64,000 nt of DNA from Pseudarthrobacter defluvii (GTDB lineage Bacteria > Actinomycetota > Actinomycetes > Actinomycetales > Micrococcaceae). The stretch is taken from NCBI RefSeq assembly GCF_030816725.1, contig NZ_JAUSYG010000001.1, positions 3,596,001 to 3,660,000 of the forward strand, written 5' to 3'. The translations under genes and the position numbers were made by a program. Shown in pieces: positions 20,012 through 28,871 of the stretch; the stretch's first letter is position 1; every line of letters begins with the position of its first letter. The notes below the pieces were generated by a model. It was not told where the DNA came from. It was given only the letters and a program-made list of their open reading frames with translations, and made no database searches.

Positions 20012-21847
20012 CTAGCTGTGGTCCGCCATCCGGTCCTTCAGGGAATCGAGCTCGGAGCGCAGGGCATCCGGCAGCGAGTCGCCGAACTTGGCGTACCACT
20101 CCTCGATGGAGGCGAGTTCCGCGTCCCACTCTTCGCGGTCGACGCGGACGGCGTCTTCAACGTGGGCGTGGGTCAGGTCCAGGCCGGTGACGTCCAGCGC
20201 GTGCCCGGCGGGGACGTATCCGATGGGGGTCTCGACGGCGTCCGCCTTGCCCTCGATCCGCTCGATGGCCCATTTGAGGACGCGGGCGTTGTCGCCGAAG
20301 CCGGGCCAGGCGAAGCCGCCGTCAGCCGTGCGGCGGAACCAGTTCACCAGGAAGATGTGCGGCAGCCGCTCCGGGTTGGCCTTGCCGGAAACGCTGATCC
20401 AGTGCTTCAGGTAGTCGCCGGCGTCGTAACCGATGAACGGCAGCATGGCCATGGGATCGCGGCGGAGCACGCCAACCTGTCCGGCGGCCGCGGCAGTGGT
20501 CTCGGAGGACAGGGTCGAACCCATGAAGATGCCGTTGGTCCAGCTGCGTGCCTGGGTCACCAGGGGAACGGTGGTCTTGCGACGGCCGCCGAAGAGGATG
20601 GCCGAAAGTTCCACACCCTCCGGGCTGTAGTATTCCTCGGCCAGCATGTCGATCTGTGCGATCGGTGTGCAGAAACGGGAGTTCGGGTGCGCCGCGGGCT
20701 TGTCCGAGTCCGGAGTCCAGGAGTTGCCCTGCCAGTCGGTCAGGTGGGCCGGAACCTCGTCCGTCATTCCCTCCCACCAGACGCCGCCGTCGTCGGTGAG
20801 GGCAACGTTGGTGAAGATGCTGTGGCCCTTGGCGATGGCGCGCATGGCGTTGGGGTTGGTGCCCCAGCCGGTGCCTGGCGCGACGCCGAAGAGGCCGGCC
20901 TCAGGGTTTGTGGCGCGGAGTTCGCCTTCCTTGCCGATCCGCATCCAGGTGATGTCGTCGCCGAGCGTCTCCACTTCCCATCCTTCGATGGCGGGATCGA
21001 GCAGCGCGAGGTTGGTCTTGCCGCAGGCGGAGGGGAAGGCGGCGGAAACGTAGTAGTTCTTCTTTTCCGGCGAGGTCAGCTTGAGGATGAGCATGTGCTC
21101 GGCCAGCCAGCCTTCGTCGCGGGCCATGACCGAGGCGATGCGCAGGGCGTAGCACTTCTTGCCGAGCAGCGCGTTGCCGCCGTAGCCGGAGCCAAAGGAC
21201 CAGATGGAGCGCTCTTCGGGGAAGTGGACGATCCACTTGTCCGGGTTGCACGGCCATGCCACATCGTCCTGGCCGCGCTCGAGGGGTGCGCCCAGGGAGT
21301 GCAGGGCCGGAACGAAGGACGCGTTGGTCTCGGTGATCTTGTCCAGAACGGCGGTACCGATATTGGCCATGATGCGCATGGAGGCAACAACGTAGGCGCT
21401 GTCCGTGATTTCCACACCGAACTTGGGGTCCTCGGCGTCGAGGTGGCCCATGACGAACGGGATGACGTACATGGTGCGGCCGCGCATGGAGCCGGCGAAG
21501 AGCCCGCGCAGCTTGTCCTTCATCTCGCGGGGGTCCATCCAGTTATTGGTGAAGCCGGCATCGCGCTTGTTTTCCGAGCAGATGAAGGTCTGTTCCTCGA
21601 CGCGGGCAACGTCAGCGGGATCCGAGAACGCGGCGAAGGAGTTCGGGAACAGATCCTGGTTGAGCCGGGTCAGCGTTCCGGCAGCAACGAGCTCGTCGGT
21701 GAGACGGGTGTTTTCCTCTTCGGACCCGTCAACCCAGTAGATGCGGTCCGGCTGCGTAAGCTCAGCAACCTCTTCGACCCATGCCAGCAGGCCGGCATGT
21801 GTGGTGGGTGCTTTCTCAAGCAGCGGCTTCTGCGCCAGATCGCCCAT
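20012..21847 (-). CDS. pckG: Phosphoenolpyruvate carboxykinase (GTP)
   Basis: A 611-residue enzyme of normal family length. It has the kinase-1a P-loop [13 protein letters not shown], the metal-binding [15 protein letters not shown] region, and [12 protein letters not shown] near the N-terminus. It converts oxaloacetate and GTP to phosphoenolpyruvate, CO2 and GDP at the head of gluconeogenesis. The ATG at 21847 follows an AGGAAGGG ribosome site; an in-frame ATG 24 bases upstream is less likely. A perfect palindrome resembling GntR/HutC sites overlaps its promoter region. Confidence 0.97.
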   Translation of the reverse strand: MGDLAQKPLLEKAPTTHAGLLAWVEEVAELTQPDRIYWVDGSEEENTRLTDELVAAGTLTRLNQDLFPNSFAAFSDPADVARVEEQTFICSENKRDAGFTNNWMDPREMKDKLRGLFAGSMRGRTMYVIPFVMGHLDAEDPKFGVEITDSAYVVASMRIMANIGTAVLDKITETNASFVPALHSLGAPLERGQDDVAWPCNPDKWIVHFPEERSIWSFGSGYGGNALLGKKCYALRIASVMARDEGWLAEHMLILKLTSPEKKNYYVSAAFPSACGKTNLALLDPAIEGWEVETLGDDITWMRIGKEGELRATNPEAGLFGVAPGTGWGTNPNAMRAIAKGHSIFTNVALTDDGGVWWEGMTDEVPAHLTDWQGNSWTPDSDKPAAHPNSRFCTPIAQIDMLAEEYYSPEGVELSAILFGGRRKTTVPLVTQARSWTNGIFMGSTLSSETTAAAAGQVGVLRRDPMAMLPFIGYDAGDYLKHWISVSGKANPERLPHIFLVNWFRRTADGGFAWPGFGDNARVLKWAIERIEGKADAVETPIGYVPAGHALDVTGLDLTHAHVEDAVRVDREEWDAELASIEEWYAKFGDSLPDALRSELDSLKDRMADHS

Positions 21848-21884
21848 TGCAGTTCCCTTCCTCGGGTTCATCGGTGTGAGCTAA

Positions 21885-21902
21885 ATGCTATGGTCCGGAC
21901 CA
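21885..21902 (-). promoter_or_regulatory. pckG promoter region with dre-like palindrome
   Basis: TGGTCCGGACCA (21891-21902) is a perfect 12-bp palindrome that differs from the DasR/HutC-type TGGTCTAGACCA core only at the two central bases. It abuts TAGCAT (minus strand, 21890-21885), a possible -10 box of pckG. A GntR-family repressor bound here would block transcription. Which regulator is unknown; none is encoded nearby. Confidence 0.5.
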
Positions 21903-22123
21903 GTGGAGTTTTCGGGGAGCTTGACTGACATCTCCAGTCACGAACCGCGGATTCCGCGGAAAATCAAGGAATTGTTGCGGCGAAAACGGGAATTAAGTGA
22001 GAAAGGTCACCTATACCGGTCTAGTTGTGGAGATTACAGCCGCTTTGATTTGGCATCAGGCCACGGCTCGCGTAAAGTAATTCGAGGTTCAGGGAGAGCG
22101 GTTCTTCTCCCGGAACACGGAAT

Positions 22124-22200
<77 letters not shown>

Positions 22201-22202
22201 AC

Positions 22203-22238
22203 AAGGTCCGCACCGGTTCGCCGGTGTGGACCTTTTTT
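22203..22238 (+). terminator. Terminator after tRNA-Arg
   Basis: A 14-bp stem (AAGGTCCGCACCGG with one mismatch) closes a TTCG loop and runs into a six-T tract. Confidence 0.92.
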
Positions 22239-22275
22239 GTGCCGTTGGAGCCATCGTCCCCGCTAGGCTTTGCAC

Positions 22276-23730
22276 ATGATGCCCGAGGCCGCTGAGCGCG
22301 AATTTGATGTTGTTGTTATCGGCGCAGGCGCCGTGGGGGAAAACGTGGCGGACCGCGTGGTGCAGGGCGGTCTGACAGCCGTGCTCGTGGAGGCCGAACT
22401 CGTGGGCGGTGAATGCTCCTATTGGGCCTGCATGCCTTCGAAGGCACTGCTTCGCCCCGGGACCGCACTGCACGGCGCGCAGACTACCCCCGGCGCCAAG
22501 GAAGCGGTGACCCGGACCCTGGACACCGCCGCCGTCCTGGAACGCAGGAACTACTTCACCTCCAACTGGCAGGATGACGGCCAGGTCTCGTGGGTCAAGG
22601 ACACCGGCATCGAACTGGTGCGTGGCCACGGGTGGCTCACCGGGCCGAGGTCCGTGGAGGTTGCCGGCCTGGACGGGACACAGCACCTGCTGCGGGCGCG
22701 GCATGCCGTGGTGCTGGCCACCGGCTCAACCCCCAACACCCCGCCCATCGAGGGGCTGCAGGATGTACAGGTATGGGGCACCCGTGAAGCGACGTCCGCC
22801 GGTGAGGTCCCGGAGCGGCTGACAGTTCTGGGCGGCGGCGTGGCCGGGACCGAACTGGCCCAGGCCTTCGCCCGGCTGGGCTCAAGCGTTACCCTGGTGG
22901 CGCGCAGCGGACTGCTGGGCAGTTTCCCGGAGGAGGCGTCGAAACTGGTTGCGGCGGGACTGCGGGCAGACGGCGTCGAACTGCGCCTTCACACGGCCAC
23001 GGAGCGGATCAGCGGGAACGACGACGGCACCATCACCGTGAGCCTGGGCGACGGATCCACGGTCACGTCCGAGAAGGTGCTGGTCTCCACGGGCAGGCAC
23101 CCGGCACTGGAGGGGCTTGGCCTGGAAAGCCTTGGCTTTGAGCCGGATGAATCCGGGCACCTGTCCCTGTCGGCGGACACTTCAGGCCTGGTACAGGGGA
23201 CGCCCGGGGACGAGCCCTGGCTCTACGCCGTGGGAGACGCGGCAGGCAAGAACTTCTTCACGCACCAGGGCAAGTACGAGGCACGCGCCACCGGCGACGC
23301 CATCGTTGCCCGTGCCAAAGGGGACCTCAAGGGCGCCCCCGGCAACTGGACGCGTTACGCCCAGACGGCCAACCAGCATGCCGTGCCCGGCGTGGTCTTC
23401 ACCGACCCGGAGCTGGCCGGCGTTGGACGCACGCTGCAGGCCGCCCGGAAGGACGGCTACAACGCATCCTCCGTGGAACTGCCCATCCAGGTGGCCGGAT
23501 CCTCGCTCCACTCGGAGAACTACGAAGGGTGGGCGCAGCTTGTGGTTGATGAAGACCGCAAGGTCCTGCTGGGCGCCACCTTCGCAGGCCCGGACGTGGC
23601 CGAACTGCTGCATGCAGCCACCATCGCCGTGGTGGGTGAGGTTCCCCTGGACCGGCTGTGGCATGCCGTCCCCTCCTACCCCACCATCAGCGAGGTATGG
23701 CTCCGCCTGCTGGAGAAGTATGGGCTCTGA
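22276..23730 (+). CDS. Pyridine nucleotide-disulfide oxidoreductase
   Basis: A 484-residue class I flavoprotein. The FAD fold is DVVVIGAGAVGENVAD, and the redox-active pair is in GGECSYWACMPSKALLRP (Cys-x4-Cys). The NAD(P) fold is LTVLGGGVAGTELAQAFARLG, a second FAD motif is LYAVGDAAG, and a dimerisation domain ends in HAVPSYPTISE. It belongs with dihydrolipoamide, mercuric and mycothione reductases. The substrate cannot be named; an mtr-like or quinone-reductase role is possible. The ATG at 22276 has no clear ribosome site, and a TAGGCT just upstream allows a leaderless transcript. Confidence 0.88.
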   Translation: MMPEAAEREFDVVVIGAGAVGENVADRVVQGGLTAVLVEAELVGGECSYWACMPSKALLRPGTALHGAQTTPGAKEAVTRTLDTAAVLERRNYFTSNWQDDGQVSWVKDTGIELVRGHGWLTGPRSVEVAGLDGTQHLLRARHAVVLATGSTPNTPPIEGLQDVQVWGTREATSAGEVPERLTVLGGGVAGTELAQAFARLGSSVTLVARSGLLGSFPEEASKLVAAGLRADGVELRLHTATERISGNDDGTITVSLGDGSTVTSEKVLVSTGRHPALEGLGLESLGFEPDESGHLSLSADTSGLVQGTPGDEPWLYAVGDAAGKNFFTHQGKYEARATGDAIVARAKGDLKGAPGNWTRYAQTANQHAVPGVVFTDPELAGVGRTLQAARKDGYNASSVELPIQVAGSSLHSENYEGWAQLVVDEDRKVLLGATFAGPDVAELLHAATIAVVGEVPLDRLWHAVPSYPTISEVWLRLLEKYGL

Positions 23731-23737
23731 TCCCTAT

Positions 23738-23766
23738 TTGAACTGACCAGTCAGTTCGGTTAGCCT
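23738..23766 (+). promoter_or_regulatory. Promoter of the YhgE/Pip-TetR operon
   Basis: TTGAAC (23738-23743) and TAGCCT (23761-23766) are separated by 17 bases. The operator palindrome covers the -35 box and part of the spacer, an ideal position for repression. Transcription would begin near 23773, 25 bases before the TTG start. Confidence 0.65.
23740..23757. promoter_or_regulatory. TetR-type operator
   Basis: GAACTGAC-CA-GTCAGTTC is a perfect 8-2-8 palindrome over the -35 region of an operon that itself ends in a TetR gene. TetR-family autoregulation is the simplest reading. Confidence 0.7.
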
Positions 23767-23797
23767 TAATGCAGACTTCTTCTGCGAAAGGCAATCC

Positions 23798-24571
23798 TTG
23801 CTCTCAGCACGCCAGCTCCACGCCAAAGGACGCCGGGACCCGCTGCTTCCACCCACCTCGCTGACCCTCCGCCGGGGCGAGCTCCTGCTGGTCACCGGCG
23901 AGCGCCAGGACCAGCGGACCGCACTGTCCCTGCTGCTCAGCGGCCGGATGAAGGCCACGGGTGGAGACATCAGCTGGGACAGCAGTCCGCGGAGCAAGCA
24001 GCTGCGGCTGGTCTCCGCCCTGGTGGACTCCCCCGGCGTGAACGAGCCCGAAGAGCACCTCAGCGTCCGCGACCTGGTGACCGAGGACCTTGCCCTGATC
24101 CCGCGCCGCTACCGGGGGGCGCTGCTCAGCGGCCCGTGGCTGAAGGTCAACCGCTTCGAGGACATCGCGGACCTCTGGACGGAGCAGTTGGAACCCAGGC
24201 GGCGGCTGGAGCTGTTGACCGCGCTTGCCCTGGCCAACCCCCGCACAGACCTGCTGGTGGTTGACTCGCCGGACCGGCACAGCGCAGACGGGCTCACCTG
24301 GCTGCCGCGCCTCCAGGAGTTGGCGTACGACGCCGGGCGGCCGCTCGCCGTCGTGGCGGCAGTCAGTGCCGTCCCGGCGTCGTGGGACGGACCGGTTGCC
24401 GCGGTGGGCAATGACGAGCTTCAGCCAACTCGTCCCGCTCCCGGCGGGACGGGCCCTGCCGAGGATGACCACGCGGTCGATGCCACTGTCCCCGCCGGCA
24501 AGCACGCGGCCAGCGCCGGGCAGGACCCGGAGAATTCAGAAACCACACTCGAAACCGAGGTTGCCAAGTGA
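23798..24571 (+). CDS. ABC-ATPase-like protein lacking a Walker A motif
   Basis: A 257-residue protein with the outline of an ABC ATPase: LSARQLHAKGRRDPLLPPTSLTLRRGE at the N-terminus, GELLLVTGERQDQRTALSLL where the P-loop should be, and ANPRTDLLVVDSPDRHS where Walker B should be. The Walker A glycines and lysine are absent and the signature motif is not evident, so ATP hydrolysis is doubtful. The C-terminal 50 residues are polar and disordered-looking. The TTG start follows a GAAAGG ribosome site. It is coupled by GTGA to the YhgE/Pip gene and may be a non-catalytic partner of it. Confidence 0.82.
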   Translation: MLSARQLHAKGRRDPLLPPTSLTLRRGELLLVTGERQDQRTALSLLLSGRMKATGGDISWDSSPRSKQLRLVSALVDSPGVNEPEEHLSVRDLVTEDLALIPRRYRGALLSGPWLKVNRFEDIADLWTEQLEPRRRLELLTALALANPRTDLLVVDSPDRHSADGLTWLPRLQELAYDAGRPLAVVAAVSAVPASWDGPVAAVGNDELQPTRPAPGGTGPAEDDHAVDATVPAGKHAASAGQDPENSETTLETEVAK

Positions 24572-26604
24572 CTGTCCTGCGGCTGGCCCGCTCCGAACTC
24601 AAGCGCATGACCGGCGGGCTGCTGCCCAAGCTGACCATCCTGGCGTTGACCATGGTCCCGCTGCTCTACGGCGCGGTCTACCTCTACGCGAACTGGGATC
24701 CCTACGGGCACCTCAACAACCTGGATGCTGCCCTGGTGGTGGAGGACTCCGGGGCAACCGCGGCGGATGGAACCCGGCTGGAGGCCGGGACTAAAGTGGC
24801 GGACAGCCTGGTGGAAGGCAACGTGTTCCACTGGATTCCGGTGGACAGCCCGGCAGAGGCCGATGCAGGCGTCAGGAGCGGCCAGTACGCCTTTGCGCTT
24901 CGAATCCCCAAGGACTTTTCGGCCAACCTGGTTTCCCCGGGCAGCTTCGACTCCGCCAGCCAGGCGATGTTGAACGTCACCACCAACGATGCGAACAACT
25001 ACCTCCTGAGCACTATCGTGGACAAGCTCACCACCGCCGTGCACTCCACGGTGGCCAAGGAAGTGGGTGAGGAAACCGCCAACCAATTGCTCACCGGTCT
25101 CGGCACCATCCACTCCAAGATGCTCCAGGCCGCCGACGGCGCCTCCCAACTTGCCGACGGCGTCGCCACCCTCAGGGACGGAACCGTCACCCTCCACGAA
25201 GGGACCTCGGCCCTGAGCAGCGGTGCCGACCAGCTGTACGCCGGCCAGCTGAAGCTGCGGGACGGCGCCAACCAGCTGGCCGACGGCGCAGGGCAGCTCA
25301 GCAGCGGCCTGGCAGTCCTCAAGGACAAGACAGCCACCCTGCCCAGGGACACCCAGGCGCTCGCTTCGGGCGCAGCCCAGATCGCCGCCGGAAACGCACA
25401 ACTGAACGCCAAGGTCCAGGACGTGGCCGCCCAGCTGGACGCGGCGGACCAGGGCCTGCGCTCGCGGGTGATGGACTCCAACAGCAGGCTGGTCGCCTCG
25501 GGCGTCCTCACCCAGGACCAGGCGGATAAGGTCCTGGCCGACTTCGACGCCGCGGCAGCGTCCAGCCCCGTGGCAACGGCCAAGAGCAAGATCCAGACGG
25601 ATGCCGCCCAGGTCCAGCAGCTGGCCGACGGCTCCGAAGCGGTCAGTGTGGGCGCAGCGCGGCTGGCGGCCGGGATGCCGGCGCTGAAGGACGCTATTGC
25701 CCAGGCCTCGGCAGGGGCTGACCAGCTGCACGCCGGTGCCGGCGCGTTGGCGGCAGGTGAGCAAACCGCCGTCGACGGTTCAGCCCAGCTGGCTGACGGG
25801 GCCCGGAAGGTCGACGGCGGAGCCGCCCAGGTTTCCGACGGCGCCACCCAGGCAGCCACCGGCTCAAGGACCCTGGCAGACGAGATCGGGAAGGGCGCCG
25901 GGCAGGTCCCGAATCCTGACGATGCCCAGAAGAACAACCTGTCCCAGGTGATGGCCGATCCTGTGGCCGTCAGCAACGTCTCGCAGGCCAAGGCCGGGTC
26001 CTATGGCGCCGGATTGGCACCGTTCTTCCTCACGCTGGCCATGTGGATTGGAATCTTCATGCTGGTCCAGGCCATGCGCCCCGTCACGCAGCGGGCATTG
26101 GCCTCCAACGCACCGTCGTGGAAGATCGCCCTGGGTGGCTGGCTGCCCTTCCTCCTGGTCTCGGTGGTGCAGGCCTCCCTGCTGACCTTGGTGGTGGATG
26201 TGGCGCTGGGCCTGAACCCCGCCCACCCGGTGTTGATGTGGCTGTTCATGCTGGCCGCAGCCATGGCGTTCAGTGCGCTCATCCAGGGCGTCGTGGCCCT
26301 GCTGGGCTCGCCGGGCAAACTGGTGGTCCTGATCCTGCTGGTTTTGCAGCTCGTGTCATCCGGCGGCACGTTCCCCTGGCAGACAACGCCGCAGCCGCTG
26401 CATGTGGTGCACCAGGTCCTGCCCATGGGGTACGTGGTGACCGGAATGCGCCACCTGATCTACGGTGGAGACCTGTCCATGATCCTTCCCACCCTGGCGG
26501 GCCTGTTGGGCTACACCCTGCTGGGGGCGGCCCTGTCCACGCTCGCGGTGCGCAAGAACAAGTACTGGACGCTCAAGACGCTGAAACCGGAGATCGCCGT
26601 ATGA
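24568..26604 (+). CDS. YhgE/Pip family membrane protein
   Basis: A 678-residue protein. One N-terminal membrane helix (about 20-40, LTILALTMVPLLYGAVYLYA) is followed by a large extracellular region. This region has tandem repeats of the (Q)LADGxxxLxxG type at about residues 190-260 and 345-445, predicted helical coiled coils. Five or so C-terminal membrane helices (about 480-670) end it. The family includes phage-infection protein Pip and an ABC-2-like membrane domain; some members act in type VII secretion or export, but here the substrate is unknown. It overlaps both neighbours by 4 bases and is part of a TetR-controlled operon. Confidence 0.92.
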   Translation: MTVLRLARSELKRMTGGLLPKLTILALTMVPLLYGAVYLYANWDPYGHLNNLDAALVVEDSGATAADGTRLEAGTKVADSLVEGNVFHWIPVDSPAEADAGVRSGQYAFALRIPKDFSANLVSPGSFDSASQAMLNVTTNDANNYLLSTIVDKLTTAVHSTVAKEVGEETANQLLTGLGTIHSKMLQAADGASQLADGVATLRDGTVTLHEGTSALSSGADQLYAGQLKLRDGANQLADGAGQLSSGLAVLKDKTATLPRDTQALASGAAQIAAGNAQLNAKVQDVAAQLDAADQGLRSRVMDSNSRLVASGVLTQDQADKVLADFDAAAASSPVATAKSKIQTDAAQVQQLADGSEAVSVGAARLAAGMPALKDAIAQASAGADQLHAGAGALAAGEQTAVDGSAQLADGARKVDGGAAQVSDGATQAATGSRTLADEIGKGAGQVPNPDDAQKNNLSQVMADPVAVSNVSQAKAGSYGAGLAPFFLTLAMWIGIFMLVQAMRPVTQRALASNAPSWKIALGGWLPFLLVSVVQASLLTLVVDVALGLNPAHPVLMWLFMLAAAMAFSALIQGVVALLGSPGKLVVLILLVLQLVSSGGTFPWQTTPQPLHVVHQVLPMGYVVTGMRHLIYGGDLSMILPTLAGLLGYTLLGAALSTLAVRKNKYWTLKTLKPEIAV

Positions 26605-27248
26605 CCACCGAACCCGCCGACGCTGCCAAAGGCCTCCGGCCGGCACGGACCAACGCCACCCGCCAGAAACTCTTTGACGCTTCCATGGAGCTGATCGGCG
26701 AGCGCGGGGCGGCCAACGTCACGGTCGATGAGATCGCCGCGGCTGCCGGAGTCTCCAAGGGCACCGTCTACTACAACTTCGGCAGCAAGTCGGAGTTGAT
26801 CGCGCAGCTGCTGCGGTACGGTGTGGACATCCTGAAGGCCCGGCTGCTTGACGCGGCCGACGGCGGGGGAACCGGCCGCGACCCGCTGCTGGCCATGGAG
26901 GCGATGATCGGGCAGGCCATGGATTTCATGGCGGAATACCCTTCCTTCGCCCGTCTCTGGGTGAGTGAAAACTGGCGGATACCCAGCGAGTGGCAGGGCA
27001 CGTTTTCCGTCCTGCGCGCGGAGCTCCTGGAAGTCATCGGGCAGGCCGTGGAAAAGGTGGCGAGGACTTACCAGGTGGACGAATCGGTGCCCCGGGGCAG
27101 CCTGGAAACCGCCATCTTCGGTGCCTGCTTTGTGGTGGGCCTGGACCGGCAGACCTACAACCCCGAGCGCACCCGTGACCAAAGTGTTGCAGCAATCATG
27201 GCCATCATGCGCGGCTACGTCCTGAGCGGCGCTGCTCCTCGGGGATGA
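26601..27248 (+). CDS. TetR/AcrR family transcriptional regulator
   Basis: A 215-residue protein. The N-terminal helix-turn-helix (about 17-63) has TRQKLFDASMELIGERGAANVTVDEIAAAAGVSKGTVYYNFGSK split across the usual helices, followed by a helical ligand-binding domain. It starts within the stop of the YhgE/Pip gene (ATGA). It is the natural candidate to bind the 8-2-8 palindrome at the operon promoter. The inducer is unknown. Confidence 0.95.
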   Translation: MTTEPADAAKGLRPARTNATRQKLFDASMELIGERGAANVTVDEIAAAAGVSKGTVYYNFGSKSELIAQLLRYGVDILKARLLDAADGGGTGRDPLLAMEAMIGQAMDFMAEYPSFARLWVSENWRIPSEWQGTFSVLRAELLEVIGQAVEKVARTYQVDESVPRGSLETAIFGACFVVGLDRQTYNPERTRDQSVAAIMAIMRGYVLSGAAPRG

Positions 27249-27922
27249 TGGAGCACATGCGCCATACGGGGAAGAGCGGGAAATTTGCGGTGATCTGCGG
27301 CGTCGTCGCTGCGGGGCTGCTGGTGCTCACTGCGATGACCCTCGCCGAGCCGGTGTTCGTCGCGTTCCTGGGCGTCCTGGCGCTGGCCTACCTTGCCGCT
27401 CTTGCCGAAATCCTGGTCCGGCGGCGCCGCTTTGCCCTGCTGGCCGCCGGCGCCGGGACGGCCCTCGCCCTCGGCTTTTCCCTCGCGTTCCTGAGCACCT
27501 GGGAGCTGGCGTTCGACGGCCAGCGCTCCTTCCTTGGCACCCCGCTCCCCACCCGCGACCCCGATAACTACTTCCTGGGCGCCGCAGGTGCCTTCGTGGC
27601 CACCTTCGGAATCCTCTTCCTGGGTGCGTTGTGGCCGGGGAAGAAGCGGGCGACGGCGGCCCGCAGGCCAGCACCACGGCCGGCGGCACAGCGCGCCACA
27701 TCACAGCGGACTGTCCCGGCTGCGACGCATAGCCCGCAGGCATCCCCATCACGGGGTGGTGGCCGGACACCCGGTGGCCAGACGTCCCCCGTTCAGCGGA
27801 TGTCTGGCTCCCGCGCCCCGGCCGGTGGCCCGGCTGCGGCAGCCAAGCGCCCGCCGTCGTCCGCTTCTCCTGCCGCCAAGCCGGCACCCAGGTCCGGCAG
27901 CGGCTCCGCGTCCCGCCGCTGA
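27245..27922 (+). CDS. Small membrane protein with Pro/Ala/Ser-rich tail
   Basis: A 225-residue protein of no recognised family. Four membrane helices are predicted at about 14-34, 36-56, 62-84 and 110-130. The C-terminal 90 residues are a low-complexity, basic Pro/Ala/Ser/Gly/Arg tail. It overlaps the TetR stop (ATGA), so it is probably the fourth gene of that operon. Its tail lies antisense to the last 130 bases of the EamA gene. A second in-frame ATG lies one codon downstream. Confidence 0.8.
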   Translation: MMEHMRHTGKSGKFAVICGVVAAGLLVLTAMTLAEPVFVAFLGVLALAYLAALAEILVRRRRFALLAAGAGTALALGFSLAFLSTWELAFDGQRSFLGTPLPTRDPDNYFLGAAGAFVATFGILFLGALWPGKKRATAARRPAPRPAAQRATSQRTVPAATHSPQASPSRGGGRTPGGQTSPVQRMSGSRAPAGGPAAAAKRPPSSASPAAKPAPRSGSGSASRR

Positions 27923-28797
27923 CGCCGACGGCCTTGACTGGTCAGTACCGCCGTCGCCACGCCACCGAGCAGGAGCAGGCCGCCTGCCACTTCCGTTGGT
28001 GACGGTACCTCGGCAAGGACCAGCCAAGCTGCGCTCATGCCCACCACCGGGACCAGCAGGGTGAACGGAACAACGGCCGACGACGGGTGGCTGGCAAGGA
28101 GCCGGTTCCAGATTCCGTAGCCCACCAGTGATGCGAAAACCGCAGTGTAAAGCGCGCTGATCATGGTCGGCGCCTGGAGGTTGGACAGTGACTGCCACAC
28201 AGTGTCCGGCCCGTCCACCAGCACGGACAGCGCTCCCAGCGGCAGTGGAACCACGGCGCCGGACCAGACCACCAGCCCCAGCCCCGAGGCTGCTTTGGCC
28301 CTCCGGGCGATGACATTCCCTGCCGCCCAAGACAAGGCTGCCGCCAGGACGATGACCAGCGGCAGCAGCGGAGCCACGGCACTGCGGCCCACCGCCACGA
28401 GCGCGAGTCCGGCGACGCCCATTGCCACACCCGCCAGCTGCCGCTTATTGGGCCGCTCGCCCAGGAAGGCAGCAGCGAGGAGAACGGTCAGCAGCACCTG
28501 CGCCTGCAGGACAAGGGACGCGAGTCCGGCGGGCATCCCCAGGGCCATGGCCAGATAGAGGAGGCCAAACTGGCCGGCGCTCATGAAGAGTCCGACGCCG
28601 ATGATGGCCTTCCAGCTCACGTCCGGCTTCCTGACGAAGAAGATCCACGGGACAACCACCAGGACGAAGCGCATGGCAACGAACAGCAACGGCGGGAAGT
28701 TCTGTCCGCCCGCGTGCAGCCCGATGTCGATGGCAACGAAATTCAGGCCCCACAGCACGGCGACAAGGAGGGCAAGGAGCGAGTCGCGCAGATTCAC
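27793..28797 (-). CDS. EamA/DMT family transporter
   Basis: A 334-residue drug/metabolite transporter with two EamA repeats, about ten membrane helices. The first repeat starts LLALLVAVLWGLNFVAIDIGL; the second includes ALSWAAGNVIARRA and VGYGIWNRLLASHPSSAVVPF. It is similar to RhaT/YdcZ-like exporters of amino acids or metabolites. The GTG at 28797 gives the correct first helix. About 45 C-terminal residues extend beyond the usual end and are antisense to the neighbour's low-complexity tail. It is divergent from a LysR gene, its likely regulator. Confidence 0.93.
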   Translation of the reverse strand: MNLRDSLLALLVAVLWGLNFVAIDIGLHAGGQNFPPLLFVAMRFVLVVVPWIFFVRKPDVSWKAIIGVGLFMSAGQFGLLYLAMALGMPAGLASLVLQAQVLLTVLLAAAFLGERPNKRQLAGVAMGVAGLALVAVGRSAVAPLLPLVIVLAAALSWAAGNVIARRAKAASGLGLVVWSGAVVPLPLGALSVLVDGPDTVWQSLSNLQAPTMISALYTAVFASLVGYGIWNRLLASHPSSAVVPFTLLVPVVGMSAAWLVLAEVPSPTEVAGGLLLLGGVATAVLTSQGRRRQRRDAEPLPDLGAGLAAGEADDGGRLAAAAGPPAGAREPDIR

Positions 28798-28821
28798 GCT
28801 TCCACTGTCGCAGAGCATCGG

Positions 28822-28871
28822 ATGAAGCACCAGCGCCGATTTGTGCGTCTGACCATGTAACTTTGCTTCAT
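28822..28871. promoter_or_regulatory. Inverted repeat ATGAAGCA...TGCTTCAT in eamA-lysR gap
   Basis: 8-bp arms 28822-28829 and 28864-28871, 34 bases apart, between the divergent genes. One arm overlaps the lysR start codon. It could be a LysR-type control site, but the spacing is unusual. Confidence 0.25.

Noticed and set aside
20018..21928. 636-codon plus-strand frame over pckG
   Set aside because: Antisense of a textbook GTP-dependent PEPCK; no domain recognised.
25120..26000. Short repeats in the YhgE/Pip gene as a possible CRISPR or DNA repeat array
   Set aside because: The repetition is at protein level (LADG-type units), in frame, with diverged codons; there are no regular spacers.
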